From assembly GCA_020740775.1 (NCBI GenBank), contig JAHEWK010000038.1, forward strand, positions 224,574-288,573: 64,000 nucleotides of DNA. Reading direction: 5' to 3'. This document shows positions 24,144-35,231 of the stretch, piece after piece. Within the stretch, counting starts at the first letter, position 1, and every line of letters starts with the position of its first letter. The notes under the pieces are model-generated. The model was given only the letters and a program-made list of their open reading frames with translations. It was not told the origin of the DNA and made no database searches. The DNA comes from Ilyonectria destructans. Lineage: Eukaryota; Ascomycota; Sordariomycetes; Hypocreales; Nectriaceae. Made by a program: the position numbers and the translations under genes.

Positions 24144-26542
24144 AGGCACCACTCGTAGCTCTGCTTGCCATACCTGAGTGGGAGCCCCATCGCCTTGCGA
24201 TATTGTTGGTTCGTCTTGATGCTGCCGGCCGGCTGCGCTGCGTACCACGCGCTTCTTGCGGCGACATATCTTCCATATATGGCCTGTGGCGAATCGTACC
24301 TCGATAGCGATGGCGATGGCGGGTCAGGTGAAGGAGATGGTTTATAAACAGGGGATCCTGGCCGCTGAGACTCGCCACCGGGCGAGTCTTGCAAGGTCCC
24401 AGTCACAGTCTCTGGCTGATCGGCGAGGACTGCCGGTGCCGCTGTCACTGCCGATTCCGATGCCCCTGTTGTTGCTGATGCCTCTGTTGCTGCCGATGCC
24501 ACTATTGCTGCCGGCGCCTCTGTTGCTTCCAGCGCCTCTGTTGTTATTGATGCCTCTGTTGCGGCCAGTGCCTTTGCCTCTGCTGCTACCTTTTCCAAGA
24601 GCTCTTGATGCCGCAAGGGACATGCCTTTGAATTCATTTTGTGACCGACTTCATGGCATTTGCTGCATTTTGGCGGGGCCTTTGCCCTTGCCTTTCCTAT
24701 AGTCTCAACGGCTTCAAAGGAGCTTGGTAGTCTTTTTGTGCTTGATTGTGGCAGATTTGATATAGTAGCCCTTGCATCTATGCGAGTACGAGGCTCAAGA
24801 AGTAACTGTTGCTGCCCTGGGCGCTTGAGATGCCAATGCTTGTGGAAATGCTTAAGAAGAAGAACTTGACCTTGTTCTTGTAAGGTTTGAAGTAAGTGAG
24901 CGCAAGGTAGTCCCAGTGTTTGCATAAAAACGCTAGTGTAGCGAGCCAAAGGGAGACTATTATCTAAAAGCCGCTTTCGTTGCTCTTCAACCTTCTTCAA
25001 TGCCTTAAAAGATACCCAGCCCTGAATAGCACTATATAGAACTATATGAAGCTCAATTGGTTGTTGAAGTTGCTGTTGGGTTTGATTTGACTGTAGCTGA
25101 TGGATCTGATTGGTAATAGCTTGTGTAATAGCACCCCAAGCCTTAAATAGATCTAATGTAGATGTATTTAAATAGCTTTTAAGTAGACTATGAATACCTT
25201 TAATACGAGAGGTAATAATAGTGCTAAAGTGAAGATGCTGATCAACCCAAGCTTTTATAAGCTTCTCCTTATGAGGGTTTAGCTACGTTGTATGTAAATA
25301 TCTAATTTCATTGATGTAGGCGGGTAGATATTGCTGCTTAAGCTACTGAACCTGCTAATTAAAGGCTACTTGATCAGCTGATTGAATGATTAAATGCCAC
25401 TGGTTGTAGAACTCTTGCTAACTAAGAAGCTCTGCTTCGATTGTCTTTGGATCTGTTCGATGTTGAATAAAGGCTGGCTGATAATAGGTAAGGACTGTCT
25501 TATTAGCATGCTAAAGGCACAGGAGAAGGACTGTAGATGGAAAGCAGATAGCAACTGCATTAATATAAGCTAAGGCACAGTCTGTAATAATAATAGATGG
25601 AAAGCTTGTATTGCAGATCTTATATAGAGACTTCAGTCTTTTGAGAGCCTATAGGTAGTCTTGTTTCTCTTCGCTGCTGAGGAATGTAAAGGCAATGCAG
25701 AATGATCGTTAGCAGGCATCAACGCCGATAATGTTAAGAAGCGGCATGCTATATCGATTCGTCTTATATGTGCAGTTGAGAAGAAGAAGGTTAGAATATG
25801 CTTGCAGATAGGTAAGTGAGTTAGGATAAGTAAATAAAACTGCTATAACCCGTCCTTCATTATCTACCTGCATACGATTCTAAAAGCCCTCTTAATCTAG
25901 CTGGTTAATAAGAGCATGCATTGTATTTTCGCTAAAGCGAGATGTTTGTCGAGCTTCGGCAATGCTGTTAGAGATATCCTTTTGGGTTGTAATGGAATTT
26001 GACTGTTGCTGCATATAGGTCCTGATCTCCTTTGAGCTGACTCCAGCCTTCGTAAGATTGCTGATTGTTGATTTATCGTCTTTTGAGAGCCTTCGAAGAA
26101 CAGGATGAGCAGTTGGATGGGTGCTTGGCGTGTGATTATGTACAGCATATTGACTATCTGATCGATGTTATACAACCCAGCCAGATACATCCGGTAACTC
26201 CTTTGCGGTGATAGAGAATGGGCAGAGAGTGCTTCGAGTGCAGGTTGCTCGAATACGGCTTCTTGAGGCGCTCGGAGGCCGACGGGCACGATCGCAAGTG
26301 AAGTAAACTGTAAGCCTCCCAGACTTGCCTTTATTAGACCTTCCGGTAACAAAGGCATAGCCTCGTGGTGCTGCCCAGCGATTGATCGCTTGGAATAGAT
26401 CATCTCGAGATGCATATCTATGCTCAGGAGGTAAGCAGTCTTCTGGAAATTGATCCATTTAGGTTAATTGATGAGATGATGCAGAGATGAAGATAAAGAT
26501 GCTTAACCCCTGAAAATCGCTCCCTCGAAATCACTTAATAAT

Positions 26543-26571
26543 AAATGCTTAGTCAGGGCACTGTGCCCCTA
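26543..26571. repeat. 29-bp inner inverted repeat of the outer unit, right copy
   Basis: Inverse of 17403-17431. Farther right, to 26688, come a GGCGCC-centred foldback and four GACCA units leading to the 19-bp outer end. Confidence 0.85.
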
Positions 26572-26688
26572 GCCCGCTGACAGGGGGGTCTGTGCCCCGA
26601 GCACACAGGCCCTGTGCGCCTAGACGGCGCCGTCTGGTCTGGTCTAGGGGTCCAGACCAGACCAGACCAGACCATTCCGATCACTGCA

Positions 26689-27990
26689 ATGACGGGGGTA
26701 GATCAGGGGTCATCTACAGGGGATGAGGCCTCTTCTTTACCATGAGTGAGTTGACAGGAACCAGAACCTTGCAGAGCTCGCCCGTGAGACAACGTGTTTT
26801 TTTTTATACAATGCGTCGAAGTAGGAATGCTGCAGAGTGTTCATGCTGACGACGAGCTTCGATCGGAGGCTGGAGAATGCCTCACAGCATGACGGGATGC
26901 CGGTGTTCGTAGCAGAAACAGTACCTAGCGGCGACATGGGGGGACAGTTTGTCCGCCCGTTGTTGTTCTCTCGAGAATCATCCTCCGTCCCCCATCTCTG
27001 CGCATTGACTTGACTTAAAAGATCCTGGAGGTGGCGTCTTACCAAGCTCATCAAGGCGTGGTCCGAGCGCGCCAGCTGGGGCCAACTTGCGGGGATCACA
27101 AGCATCCCAGTCTCCGAGGTAAAGTTTGCCAAAAGTAGGGACACGTATAGCCAGGATCGGAATCTCGCTTTTGGCCTCGCATCCGGGGAAGAGAGTCGGG
27201 GCTCAATCAGGGGACCACTTGGCGCTACCGTAGACATGGATGGCTGTCCCAGAATTTTGTGGCCTTCTAAGTGGCAAGGGCCTGTCCCCCACTTTGAAGG
27301 TTCCCTTCGGGTGATGCTGTCCCCATGCATGTAAACTACCGACCGGCCCCAGATCCGGCATCTGTGGAGCCGGTGTTAGCGTGGGGCCTCTGAACTCTCT
27401 AGCGTCGGGGCTCGGCTGCGTGGGGTAGAAGATCCCTTGTGGAGAACCGTGTTTTTTTTTCGTTTACGCTGAAGAGCAACTTGCCATACTGATATTGGGT
27501 GTCTTGAGGCGGACCGAACAAAGTGGATTGTGCTTAGTCATTCTCACGGGACCTGTGGAATTAATAACAGCAATTGCTACGGACTCCGCATCAATTGGCC
27601 AATTGCATCGACTTTGTCAGGACTACCGCCGTTGTCACCTTTGTTTTATGGAGTACTCCGTACCTCTAGAATAGAAGCAAATGGCCTGGCGACTACGGCC
27701 GGAGACGGTAAGTATAATGGCTAGGGGATGTATTATCCCAAATCCTCTATGGACGAACAATTTGACTATTATTCAGTGTATCAACATGTTGTAACTGCTG
27801 GCTAGGTCGACACTTGGAGGTGTGATAATCGTTTCGAAGGTAGATGTCTGATTTCCGCCACTGGATACCTTGTATCCCTTAGGGTGCCGTAAGGCAACAC
27901 TTGGGCTTGCTGACCCACACCACCCCTGCCGCGGCAGGGGTACAAGGGGGTGACTTGGAGCGCGTTCAGAAACAACACCGCCCAATTCCT
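26689..27990. other. region between the transposon nest and the hAT/pogo relic
   Basis: A 197-codon minus-strand frame at 26737-27330 has no domain I recognise, and I cannot support it as a gene. A perfect 18-bp palindrome (CCCCTGCC-GC-GGCAGGGG) lies at 27923-27940. The remainder shows no gene. Confidence 0.4.
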
Positions 27991-28063
27991 CATACAACGC
28001 GTTCTTTGCATTCCCTATGGAAAAGTTCGCTTCCCTGACTGATTCCACGCCGGTGGATAAGGT

Positions 28064-31000
28064 CAAGGTTGGAAATCGATCGACCAATCGATTTGATCGA
28101 TTCGATTAATCGATTCGATTTCGATTTCGATCGATTATAGGTCCTGATCGATCGATATCGTATCGATCAAACGTTCAATCGATCGATTTGATCGTCGATT
28201 GCCACATGCACCAAGGGTGTCCCGGGTAGGTAGTAGTGGTGCGAACCATTCTATCACTAGACGCGTCGCCGCGTCGGCCGCGACGCGAGACACGTCTCGA
28301 AGATGGCGTCGGGCGAGCGGCCAATTCAGGGGTAGAGAACTCCCTGCGCTTGCGCGATGGTCCTGGCTGCTGGTCCTCCGCTCTGCTCAATCGACTTCAT
28401 AAAATAACCTGTCCAAGTCGACCTCAAAGGTTGGACCCTTACTAGCCTCGCAGCATTCGATTTGGTCTCTGCATTCTTTGCGGGTCATTTGCCATCGCCA
28501 TGGACTCGTTCGATGAAGAGGTAGAGGATATCGCCTCAACGCCGCCGCCGCCCTCCGAGCCGTCAACCAGTTCGGCCTCGGCGAAATCTGCACCCAGCAG
28601 GTTTCCAGACTATGAGGCTTGGACGACCGATAAATTCAAGCGTTTCCCCGGTTTCACGATATGTCACGACCCTTCTCGAGAGCGGACATGGTGGTGGCAA
28701 TTCGGATTCAGAATGAAGGACAACAGGTCGCAACCCCACAAGATCGTATGGATATGCGAGAGATGCTTCCTCCGTAACAGGCTGAAGACTACACATTATG
28801 TCTTCATCGCTTCCACTGCAGGAGGCATTGTCCGGCATCTGAGCAGGGAGCATAAGGTCGTGGTTTGTGCCATCTCTCCGCGCCCTGTCTCGCGTCGCTC
28901 GATGATGCGCGCTAACTTGTCAGCCGCCTTCTAGACAAAGGGCAGGCCCAGCTGCCGGTGCAGAACGGAACCTACTTGATATGCTTCACGCCGACCCAAC
29001 GAACCCTCGAGACCAGACCCTTCTCGGCAATCTGCATACGTTATTCGATCCGAAAATGAATCCATTGCTCCTGCTCGACTGGCTTACACACGATAACCTT
29101 CCGTTCAACCTCGTAAACTCTGACCGTTTTAGACGACTCCTTCTCTACAACAACCCGTCTCTTCAGGAAGGCCAGATACCAACGGGCAAGACGCTTGTGA
29201 ATCTGCTATCGAACGAGTACGAACGAGCCCTTGGTCCCCTTCGCACGGTCCTTCAAAATGCAAGAAGTATGATTCATTTTACTTTCGATGGCTGGACTTC
29301 TCGACAAAACACGTCATTCCTTGGCATCAACGCCCACTTTATCGATCGAGATTGGAAACAATGGAAAATCCTTTTGGCTCTGCCAGCCCTCAGGAAACGT
29401 CATAGTGGAGCCGCGCTGGCGGATGAAGTTGCAGATACAATATGCACGTTTGGTCTTGAAGACAAGTACCGGCCCGCGCGTCAACTCTTGCACTGGCCGG
29501 CAAACTGACAGTATTACTCCGTTTCAGAATAGGATACTTCACACTTGACAATGCTACGAACAATGATACGGCAATGGAAGCGCTTGCTGCCGAGTTCGAT
29601 TTCGACAAACATGAGCGTCGCATTCGCTGTGGCCCTCATTTTCTGAATCTGACAGTTCGAGCTATGATGTACGGGAGCAAACGAGACAATTTCGACGAGC
29701 TGCTTGCTCACTGGGGCGATAAGGACTTCATGACCGAAGAGGAGCAACGCCAGTTGTCTGACGCTATCAACGAGCTGGCGACCGACGACGAGTTCGGTGT
29801 GCTGAGTATGGAGGAAGACTTCGAGCTCGAAATAGGCCTTGAGGAGGGCGAGAACCAGTACCCAGTCCCCGAGACGATTAACGCGGAGGAAGTGGACAAG
29901 TACCGCAAGTTTGGGCCGTTTGGTAAGCTACACAATATTGGCATTGCTCTTCGAACGAGCAGTCAACTTCTCGAGGACTTTTATGAAGCTCAACGGCAAA
30001 CCGCCCCGACCGAACCTGTCCTTGCTTGGGTTCAAAACGTCTGCACTCGCTGGCAATCCGATGAGGCAATGGCCTCACGCGCTCTGCTGAAACGTGCAGC
30101 TTTGAACAGGATGCTGTCCACCATCGAAGAACGATGGCTTAGCGAAGGCGGCAAAGAGCGAGACAAATCAGCTATACTGAAAGATAAGCTTTCGCTTGAG
30201 GAATGGAAGGTTGTTGCCGCGATTCAGAAGGTCCTTCAACCGTTCAAGGTTGCCTCAAAGCAACTCCAGGGTGAAGGTGTTGCTGGTCTCTGCTCAACCG
30301 CAGGAGGATTCGATGAGTACTTCCAGGTGGTGGAGATGCTCCTTGACCATCTCGAGCTTGCAGTTCAAGGAGTGGTAATCGAAGAGAATGACGACCAGAT
30401 GATGGAAGAGATTCAATTGTTCGATGATATGGATCCGAAAACCCGGCGGCTTTTGAAGATTTACATCAAGCTCGCGTGGAAGAAGTTAAACGACTATTAT
30501 GGCAAGCTGACCTCGACCGCATACGTAGCGGCAGTCGTGTTTCACCCTTGTAAGAAATGGCGAGCTCTAGAGCGGCTTTGGAACCAACTCCCGTCTCGCC
30601 AAACCTCAGAATGGAAGAAGACGTATGAGAAGAGCTTAAGAGGAGTATGGGAAGAGAGGTACAAGAGCATGGCTCGCGAGGCAGCTTGCAATGCCGCTTC
30701 AGCAATCGGGAGCAATAGTGGTTTGGATTACATTGAGCGTCGACTGGCAGTTAGTCGGTCATTGACTTGTCCCAACTCCGAAGGGCGACAAAGCAAACGA
30801 CCAAGGCAGTCAATCGAGTCGCCAGAACAGGACGAGCTTGACCAGTATCTATCTGAGCCACCGGTGGATAACATGGCATACAAAGCAGATCCGGTTGCTT
30901 GGCGGAGGGACGTCGCGTTGTGCGCTTTCCCCGGCTGTCTTATATGACTGTTGACGTTCTTACTATCCCCTCGTCTTCAGCAGAAACGGAGAGAGAGTTC

Positions 31001-31340
31001 AGTAGTTGCGGGAGGATGGTAACGCCACTCAGATCTCGCCTACGACGGCATGTTGTGGCCATGGCTCAATGCCTTCGTTCCTGGAGTAAAGCTGGCATTT
31101 ATCAGCCGAGTCTCCTCTTAGTCTTCTCGAAGGTGACAATTGGAGGCAAGTTCTTCAAGTGGTTGGCAGAATCACAGTAGATATGGATAAGGAGGACCGG
31201 CCTTGATCGATTTGATCGTCGATCGATATCGATCGACTGAGAGGGCCGCTCGATCGATATCGATCGATCAGATGCGTTGATCGATATCGATCGATCGATC
31301 AGGGCTCAGAATCGATCTATACGATCGATTTCCAAGCCTG
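28064..31340 (+). mobile_element. hAT transposon, 3277 bp
   Basis: The 8-bp duplication GATAAGGT flanks it at 28056-28063 and 31341-31348. The ends are CAAGGTTGGAAATCGATCG and, inverted, CAGGCTTGGAAATCGATCG. About 130 bp inside each end is dense in ATCGATCG, matching the MITE at 15378-15869. The interior holds a hAT transposase gene on the plus strand. The duplication size, CAG/CAA-type ends and gene content agree on the class. Confidence 0.92.
28500..31180 (+). pseudogene. hAT-family transposase with BED finger, one frameshift near the C-terminus
   Basis: The start is at 28500. A BED-type zinc finger (WICERC...RHLSREH) ends near 28856. A first intron follows around 28860-28945; its exact splice sites are unsure because no clean phase match was found. 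The next exon (about 28946-29465) carries the hAT core FTFDGWTS and ends in LED. An intron 29466-29527 joins to [13 protein letters not shown]. The long exon runs to about 30920 and includes the WNST-like region VCTRWQSDE. The dimerisation region [28 protein letters not shown] lies one base out of frame from it (30899-31180), so a base seems lost at about 30920. With that base the protein would be a full hAT transposase. Confidence 0.8.
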
Positions 31341-31967
31341 GATAAGGTCAACTTCATCAGAGCCTACACCAGGGCTCGTGAAGTGGGAATGACAAAGAAG
31401 AATATACTCTCCGGTTGGAGAGTAACCGGAAATTGGCCAATCTCACGAGAAAAAGCATTGCGGCGTCCAGAGATCCAAGAGGACAAGCCACGTGGCAGTC
31501 CAAAGGCGACTCCAGAGAAGGCGCCTTATTTTGGCTCAGATGATACCGGTACGCCAAAGACCAGTCGTCATATTCGTGATCTTGGCCTAAACAAATCACC
31601 AAATACGCGGAGGCGATATACCGTGATAGCCAAAGGCTTTGAGGCTCAGCAACAGAAGTTGGCGTCACATGCCGTGGAAATTGCTAGTCTGAAGGAGGAA
31701 CTGGCCCGTCTAAAGAGAGGGAAGAAGAGGAAGGCTATTCCTAATCCCAACAGGCGTTTCATGAGTCTCAGTGAAGCTCTAGCCGCCGCAGAGGATATTC
31801 CCGAAAAAGGAAGCGAAATAAACGCTGTTGTGGTGGAATCTGACTCTTCGGAGGAGTCAGTCTCAGAGGCGGAGGCTGCTTCGGTCATCGTAGTCAGGGA
31901 GGAAACTGAATCTCCTCAGTGCACCACCCGATCCGGGCGGCTGATCAAAAGACCTAAAAGTACATAA

Positions 31968-32964
31968 ATTCTTCAATTCTCTATCAAGTGAAATTTCTTT
32001 TATATTTATATTATTAAAATTGATTATAACCCGTGAGGGTTGAAAAAACGGTTGTTTGGTGGACATAGCCTCAATTTGGTTAGCGAAAGGGTGGTGGGGT
32101 ATCTCTGGAAGTTAGATCGACTTGAACGACCCATATTCTAAATGGGAAACGATAGAGGCATGGTTTGTTCGACAGAAGAATATCGATGTAAAATTAATGA
32201 GAATCGGGTAGGCCGAGATACAGTTTACAAGAGGTTCGGGTCGTAGTCAACAGAAATGTATCAAACCGACGCCAGTATCTAGGTAGCTCATATTACGAGA
32301 ATTACTTTAAAGAGCAAAAGAACAAACCTCACGTACCTTTTTGCATGTATATGAGGGTCTAAAGCTCTATCCTTAAAAAATGATGATGGATCATACGATT
32401 AAGTGGGGAAGTCAATGTGGAATTAACAAAGACAATAAAATCTACCGCCTTTATTATGTCCCTTTACTTAAACTGAACTCGCAAACGATTTAGAATTATC
32501 TATTACTCGCTTCATAAGACCTTAAAGTGCGTTAGTTTAAGTTAGTAGGCTCATTCTAGTATTATCATCTCGGCCGACCTAGGCTGAGAGAGACAGATCC
32601 CTGATCAGGTATTAGGTCCATCTACGACGGACTAGGGTAATTATCGATTATGGCACTGGCCCAATGAGATCAGGGGGTGGCGTCCGATTCATTTCTGGCG
32701 GCAAGATGATCACCTGAATGGTGATGAGACTCGATATCAAGCATGTATCGTAAGTGACTGCGACAGTGGATTGGAGCGCACTGAACCCTTCAATTCCAAG
32801 TGAGCTAAGTATGCGATGATCTAAAGCCTAGCGTCATAGTCGAAATACAACCAAGGCGGCCCCGCCATCCACAAGTCTATTTTCTAATGCAATTCAACAG
32901 AACAGGGAATACAGCCACGTGGATCTCCGCCGAACGAAGTGCTTACCACATACCCTAGACTCCC
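31968..32964. other. AT-rich gene-free stretch beside the pogo relic
   Basis: Downstream of the relic the sequence is visibly AT-rich with many TA steps and no open frame of note. It is probably the decayed 3' end of the pogo element and other RIP-altered repeats. No terminal repeat could be paired. Confidence 0.5.
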
Positions 32965-33816
32965 TTAATGCTCAGTAGTCTTGGCGAGCACTGCCTTAGT
33001 AGGCGCTCGCTGGCTCACCCTATTCCACCAAGCCTTGAGATTCTTTCGTGACTCGATCTCATTAGAGAGTTGCAGGCGGTGCTGGATGAAGCCGATCCAT
33101 GGAACGTGGAACAGGTCAACCAGGCTATAGGTCTAGAGGCACAAGGGTGAGCATGTGAACCGGCAATTCAGGTGAAGAAGACAAAGTCATTCGAGCAACG
33201 AACCTCCCCGGCAAGGTAATCCTGTTGAGACAAGGCATTCTCATAGTAATCGAGCACCTTGCTCAACTGAGCCTTCTGTTGGTTCACGATCGCTCCATCG
33301 GTCTCTCCAATCCCAAGGGCCCTGCGAAAGGTTGGTAAGCAGTCCGGAAAGTATCCATAGTGCTGCATATGGTAGGGCATACTTCTTGAATATTAGTTCA
33401 TAGCCGAGCTTTTCAATAGCAGGTTCAAAATAAGAGGCCTCAACGCTGGCTGCTTGCTCGAATAATGCCAGAGCCTTGTTGTCCTTTATCGATGGGCTCA
33501 GTTCAGACTGATACTTGTTCGCCAGATAACGGCAGATTGCCCGTGACTCGAACAGATTGACATCGGCATCCTGAAATGCGGGGACCTTTGCGAATGGATG
33601 GCGTTCCTTGACGTACTTGGGGTCCTTGGCGTTCTGTAAGCAGATCTTTCCCAGCCTCGACATTCTCTTCAAGCAGCTCCATTCAAACTTCACTTGGTGG
33701 TCTCCTTTCTCGAAACGCAAAGTGTGAATATCGTATTCGATTCCAAGCTCCTCTAAGAGCAGTATGACTCTTTGCGTCCGGGTGGACACAATGTTTCCGT
33801 AAATGATGGTGGACAT
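32965..33816 (-). CDS. glutathione S-transferase
   Basis: Four exons (33816-33694, 33633-33383, 33321-33204, 33132-32965) give 219 residues, the usual GST length. The thioredoxin-like N-terminal domain starts STIIYGNIVSTRTQRVILLL, with S/T in the catalytic region. It continues to the glutathione-site segment KVPAFQD followed by FESRAICRYLANKY (cis-Pro and E-S-R-A motif). The helical C-terminal domain includes LDYYENALSQQDYLAGE and FHVPWIGF and ends KTTEH. Such enzymes conjugate glutathione to electrophiles in the cytosol. An in-frame ATG at 33837 would add seven residues; I prefer 33816 because it begins right at the fold. No partner gene adjoins; transposon remnants lie on both sides. Confidence 0.9.
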
Positions 33817-33980
33817 GGCGAACGTGTTTGGGGTCAAATGAGTTCGTGAGAGAGTGATGGAATTCAGGGGTGAGAGAAAATCATTTAAAGCCAGGGAGTC
33901 CCAAATTGCGTAGTGGTCTAAGACTTGGATTAAGTTAAGGCCTGAGCTATCAGTCTAGTATGGATGGATAGATTGTCGTT

Positions 33981-34024
33981 CTGGTGGGAGCCGGTGGGAG
34001 CCGGTGGGACCGGTGGGACCAGTG
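33981..34024. repeat. GGTGGGAGCC/GGTGGGACC tandem units
   Basis: About four degenerate copies of a 9-10-bp GGTGGGA-based unit, 165 bp upstream of the GST gene. No function is apparent. Confidence 0.7.
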
Positions 34025-34080
34025 GAGCCGAGACCGCTGACGCCCGAGCGTTTGATCGCAGCAACATGGAGTCTTTTTAC

Positions 34081-34501
34081 TAGGGATGCGTTTTTGACGT
34101 CATAAACCCCAAGTTACCAATTGACGTCATAAACCCCAACTGACGGGTAATTTACCGTCATAAACCTCCTTCCTAACTGGGTTTAGTGAGTATCCCAAAA
34201 GGGGTTGGAGCGGGGGAAGACCATGAGTTGTTGCGACCCCTGAGGAGGCTTCATCACCCCCCGATGCTTTGCTGTTGAGATTTCTTCACCGACAACAACT
34301 ATTTATGGTCATTACTGAGTCAATATGACCAATCAGGGAGGCCGTCCTAAACTTCATGGCATTGACGAATATTTCCGTAGTCACCAAATAGTGCTTGGAA
34401 GCACGTGATAAATGACGGTCATAAACCTCGGGTTTATGACAGTCATTTACCTAGGGGTTTTGGTAATTTACCTCCTGGTAATTTACCTCGATGCATCCCT
34501 A
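34081..34501. mobile_element. 421-bp hAT-type MITE
   Basis: The ends TAGGGATGC and GCATCCCTA form the terminal inverted repeat, and the 8-bp CTTTTTAC flanks both sides (34073-34080 and 34502-34509). Subterminal repeats GACGTCATAAACCCCAA and GGTAATTTACC occur several times in both orientations. The interior has no gene. TIRs starting TAGGG and an 8-bp duplication are typical of hAT MITEs. It is unrelated in sequence to the ATCGAT-type hAT nearby. Confidence 0.85.
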
Positions 34502-34509
34502 CTTTTTAC

Positions 34510-35231
34510 AGACCAGCCCTGCGACCTGAGGCATCAGGCTGAGAATTCCTTCGTTTTTCTCTCGTTTTTCTCAACAGCGTATGTTGCCAGTTGCCGCATG
34601 GAGTGGAGCGAAGCGTTTTCTTGCCGGAGGCAACGTGAGACGTGCCCGTGGCCGACTCGACAACCCGTCCTTATTTTTTATGCTCTACAAACCTACCTAC
34701 TGCTAAGAATGAGAGCGGCGATTGACTGAGGACCAAAACAACCCCTGGAAAGCTGGTGTTAAAACCGGCATTGAAATGTTATGAAGCTGGCCCCATCAGT
34801 GCATCATCTGTTACGGCCACTTGATTACTCTCTTGCCAAGACAGACAAGAAAGGGGGGCCTGTGAAGACGACTTGCATTTAGCCTTAGAAAAGAACGGGT
34901 GCCTCGTAAATGTTGGTTTATCGGCAGCGTTGGATACTCAATACAGACTGTAAGAGGCTGAGGGTATTGGATTTACTGAGATGGATCAACTTTAGATAGG
35001 CGATCAAACAAGGTAGAAAGCTGGTGCTGTAGACCCTCACCCCAGGATGAACGTGGTACCATGACTAGAAGAAAACTATGTTGTAAACTTTTCATGGCCC
35101 TCAGCCTGGTGCAAGTCGTAATGCAACAGCACGTTGTTCATCGGTGCCGGTAGGCGTAATAGCCCGCAGATAGGATCGCCCATTATGAATCGGACCCAGT
35201 GGCGGGCCAGTGCTTGGTTCAGCCAGTCGCC
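34510..35231. other. intergenic, no gene seen
   Basis: Short open frames only. The right part is presumably the 3' untranslated region of the minus-strand regulator. Confidence 0.45.

Larger units (their letters stand above)
17625..26458 (-). pseudogene. decayed MULE transposase of the outer unit, split by nested insertions
   Basis: The 5' end is at 26458 (MDQFPEDCLPP, RINRWAAPRGYAF-like region) and matches the start of the MULE protein at 12623. The middle (about 26170 to 25000) is full of stops and AT-rich, yet still aligns: NCTYKTNRYSMPLL is followed by VDAC-stop-RSFCIAF, where the other copy has Gln, which is CAA to TAA. The region 25000-24150 keeps the SWIM motif and the zinc knuckle CSKCHEVGHKMNSKACP. 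The frame then breaks at codon CLD. It resumes at 17904-17625 with CLDYKQM and REWTKEEIMAYLDWNKAED, corresponding to the tail of the other MULE. Removing the inserted element and one copy of its 5-bp duplication rejoins the frame exactly. The gene is clearly dead. Confidence 0.8.
12350..26688. mobile_element. outer MULE-type composite unit containing nested insertions
   Basis: A 19-bp end (TGCAGTGATCGGAATGGTC) at 12350-12368 recurs inverted at 26670-26688. Inside the ends, both arms carry GGTAT or GGTCT tandem repeats followed by a foldback. A further 29-bp perfect inverted pair lies at 17403-17431 and 26543-26571, centred on GGGCAC-A-GTGCCC. Read together, this is one old element whose left arm was interrupted by the MULE at 12406-17402 and whose transposase gene (minus strand, 26458 down to 17625) was interrupted by the LTR-like element. 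No matching target-site duplication remains at the outer borders. An alternative is that two related elements recombined. Lengths: about 14.3 kb in total, about 3.1 kb once the nested units and their target duplications are discounted. Confidence 0.6.
27999..31967 (+). pseudogene. pogo/Fot-type (DDE_1) transposase relic, C-terminal part, split by the hAT element
   Basis: The left piece ends with EKFASLTDSTPVDKV. After the hAT insertion and its duplicated GATAAGGT, the frame resumes as KVNFIRAYTRAREVG, then MTKKNILSGWRVTGNWPISR, and runs to a stop at 31967. This matches the end of pogo-like DDE_1 transposases, where a K-x-x-F-x-x-x-Y-x-x-A-R segment is followed by GW-x-x-T-G-x-x-P. The tail has a coiled-coil-like segment (QQQKLASHAVEIASLKEELA) and a Ser/Glu-rich end. 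The catalytic N-terminal part is missing to the left. It is an old element used as a landing site. Confidence 0.7.
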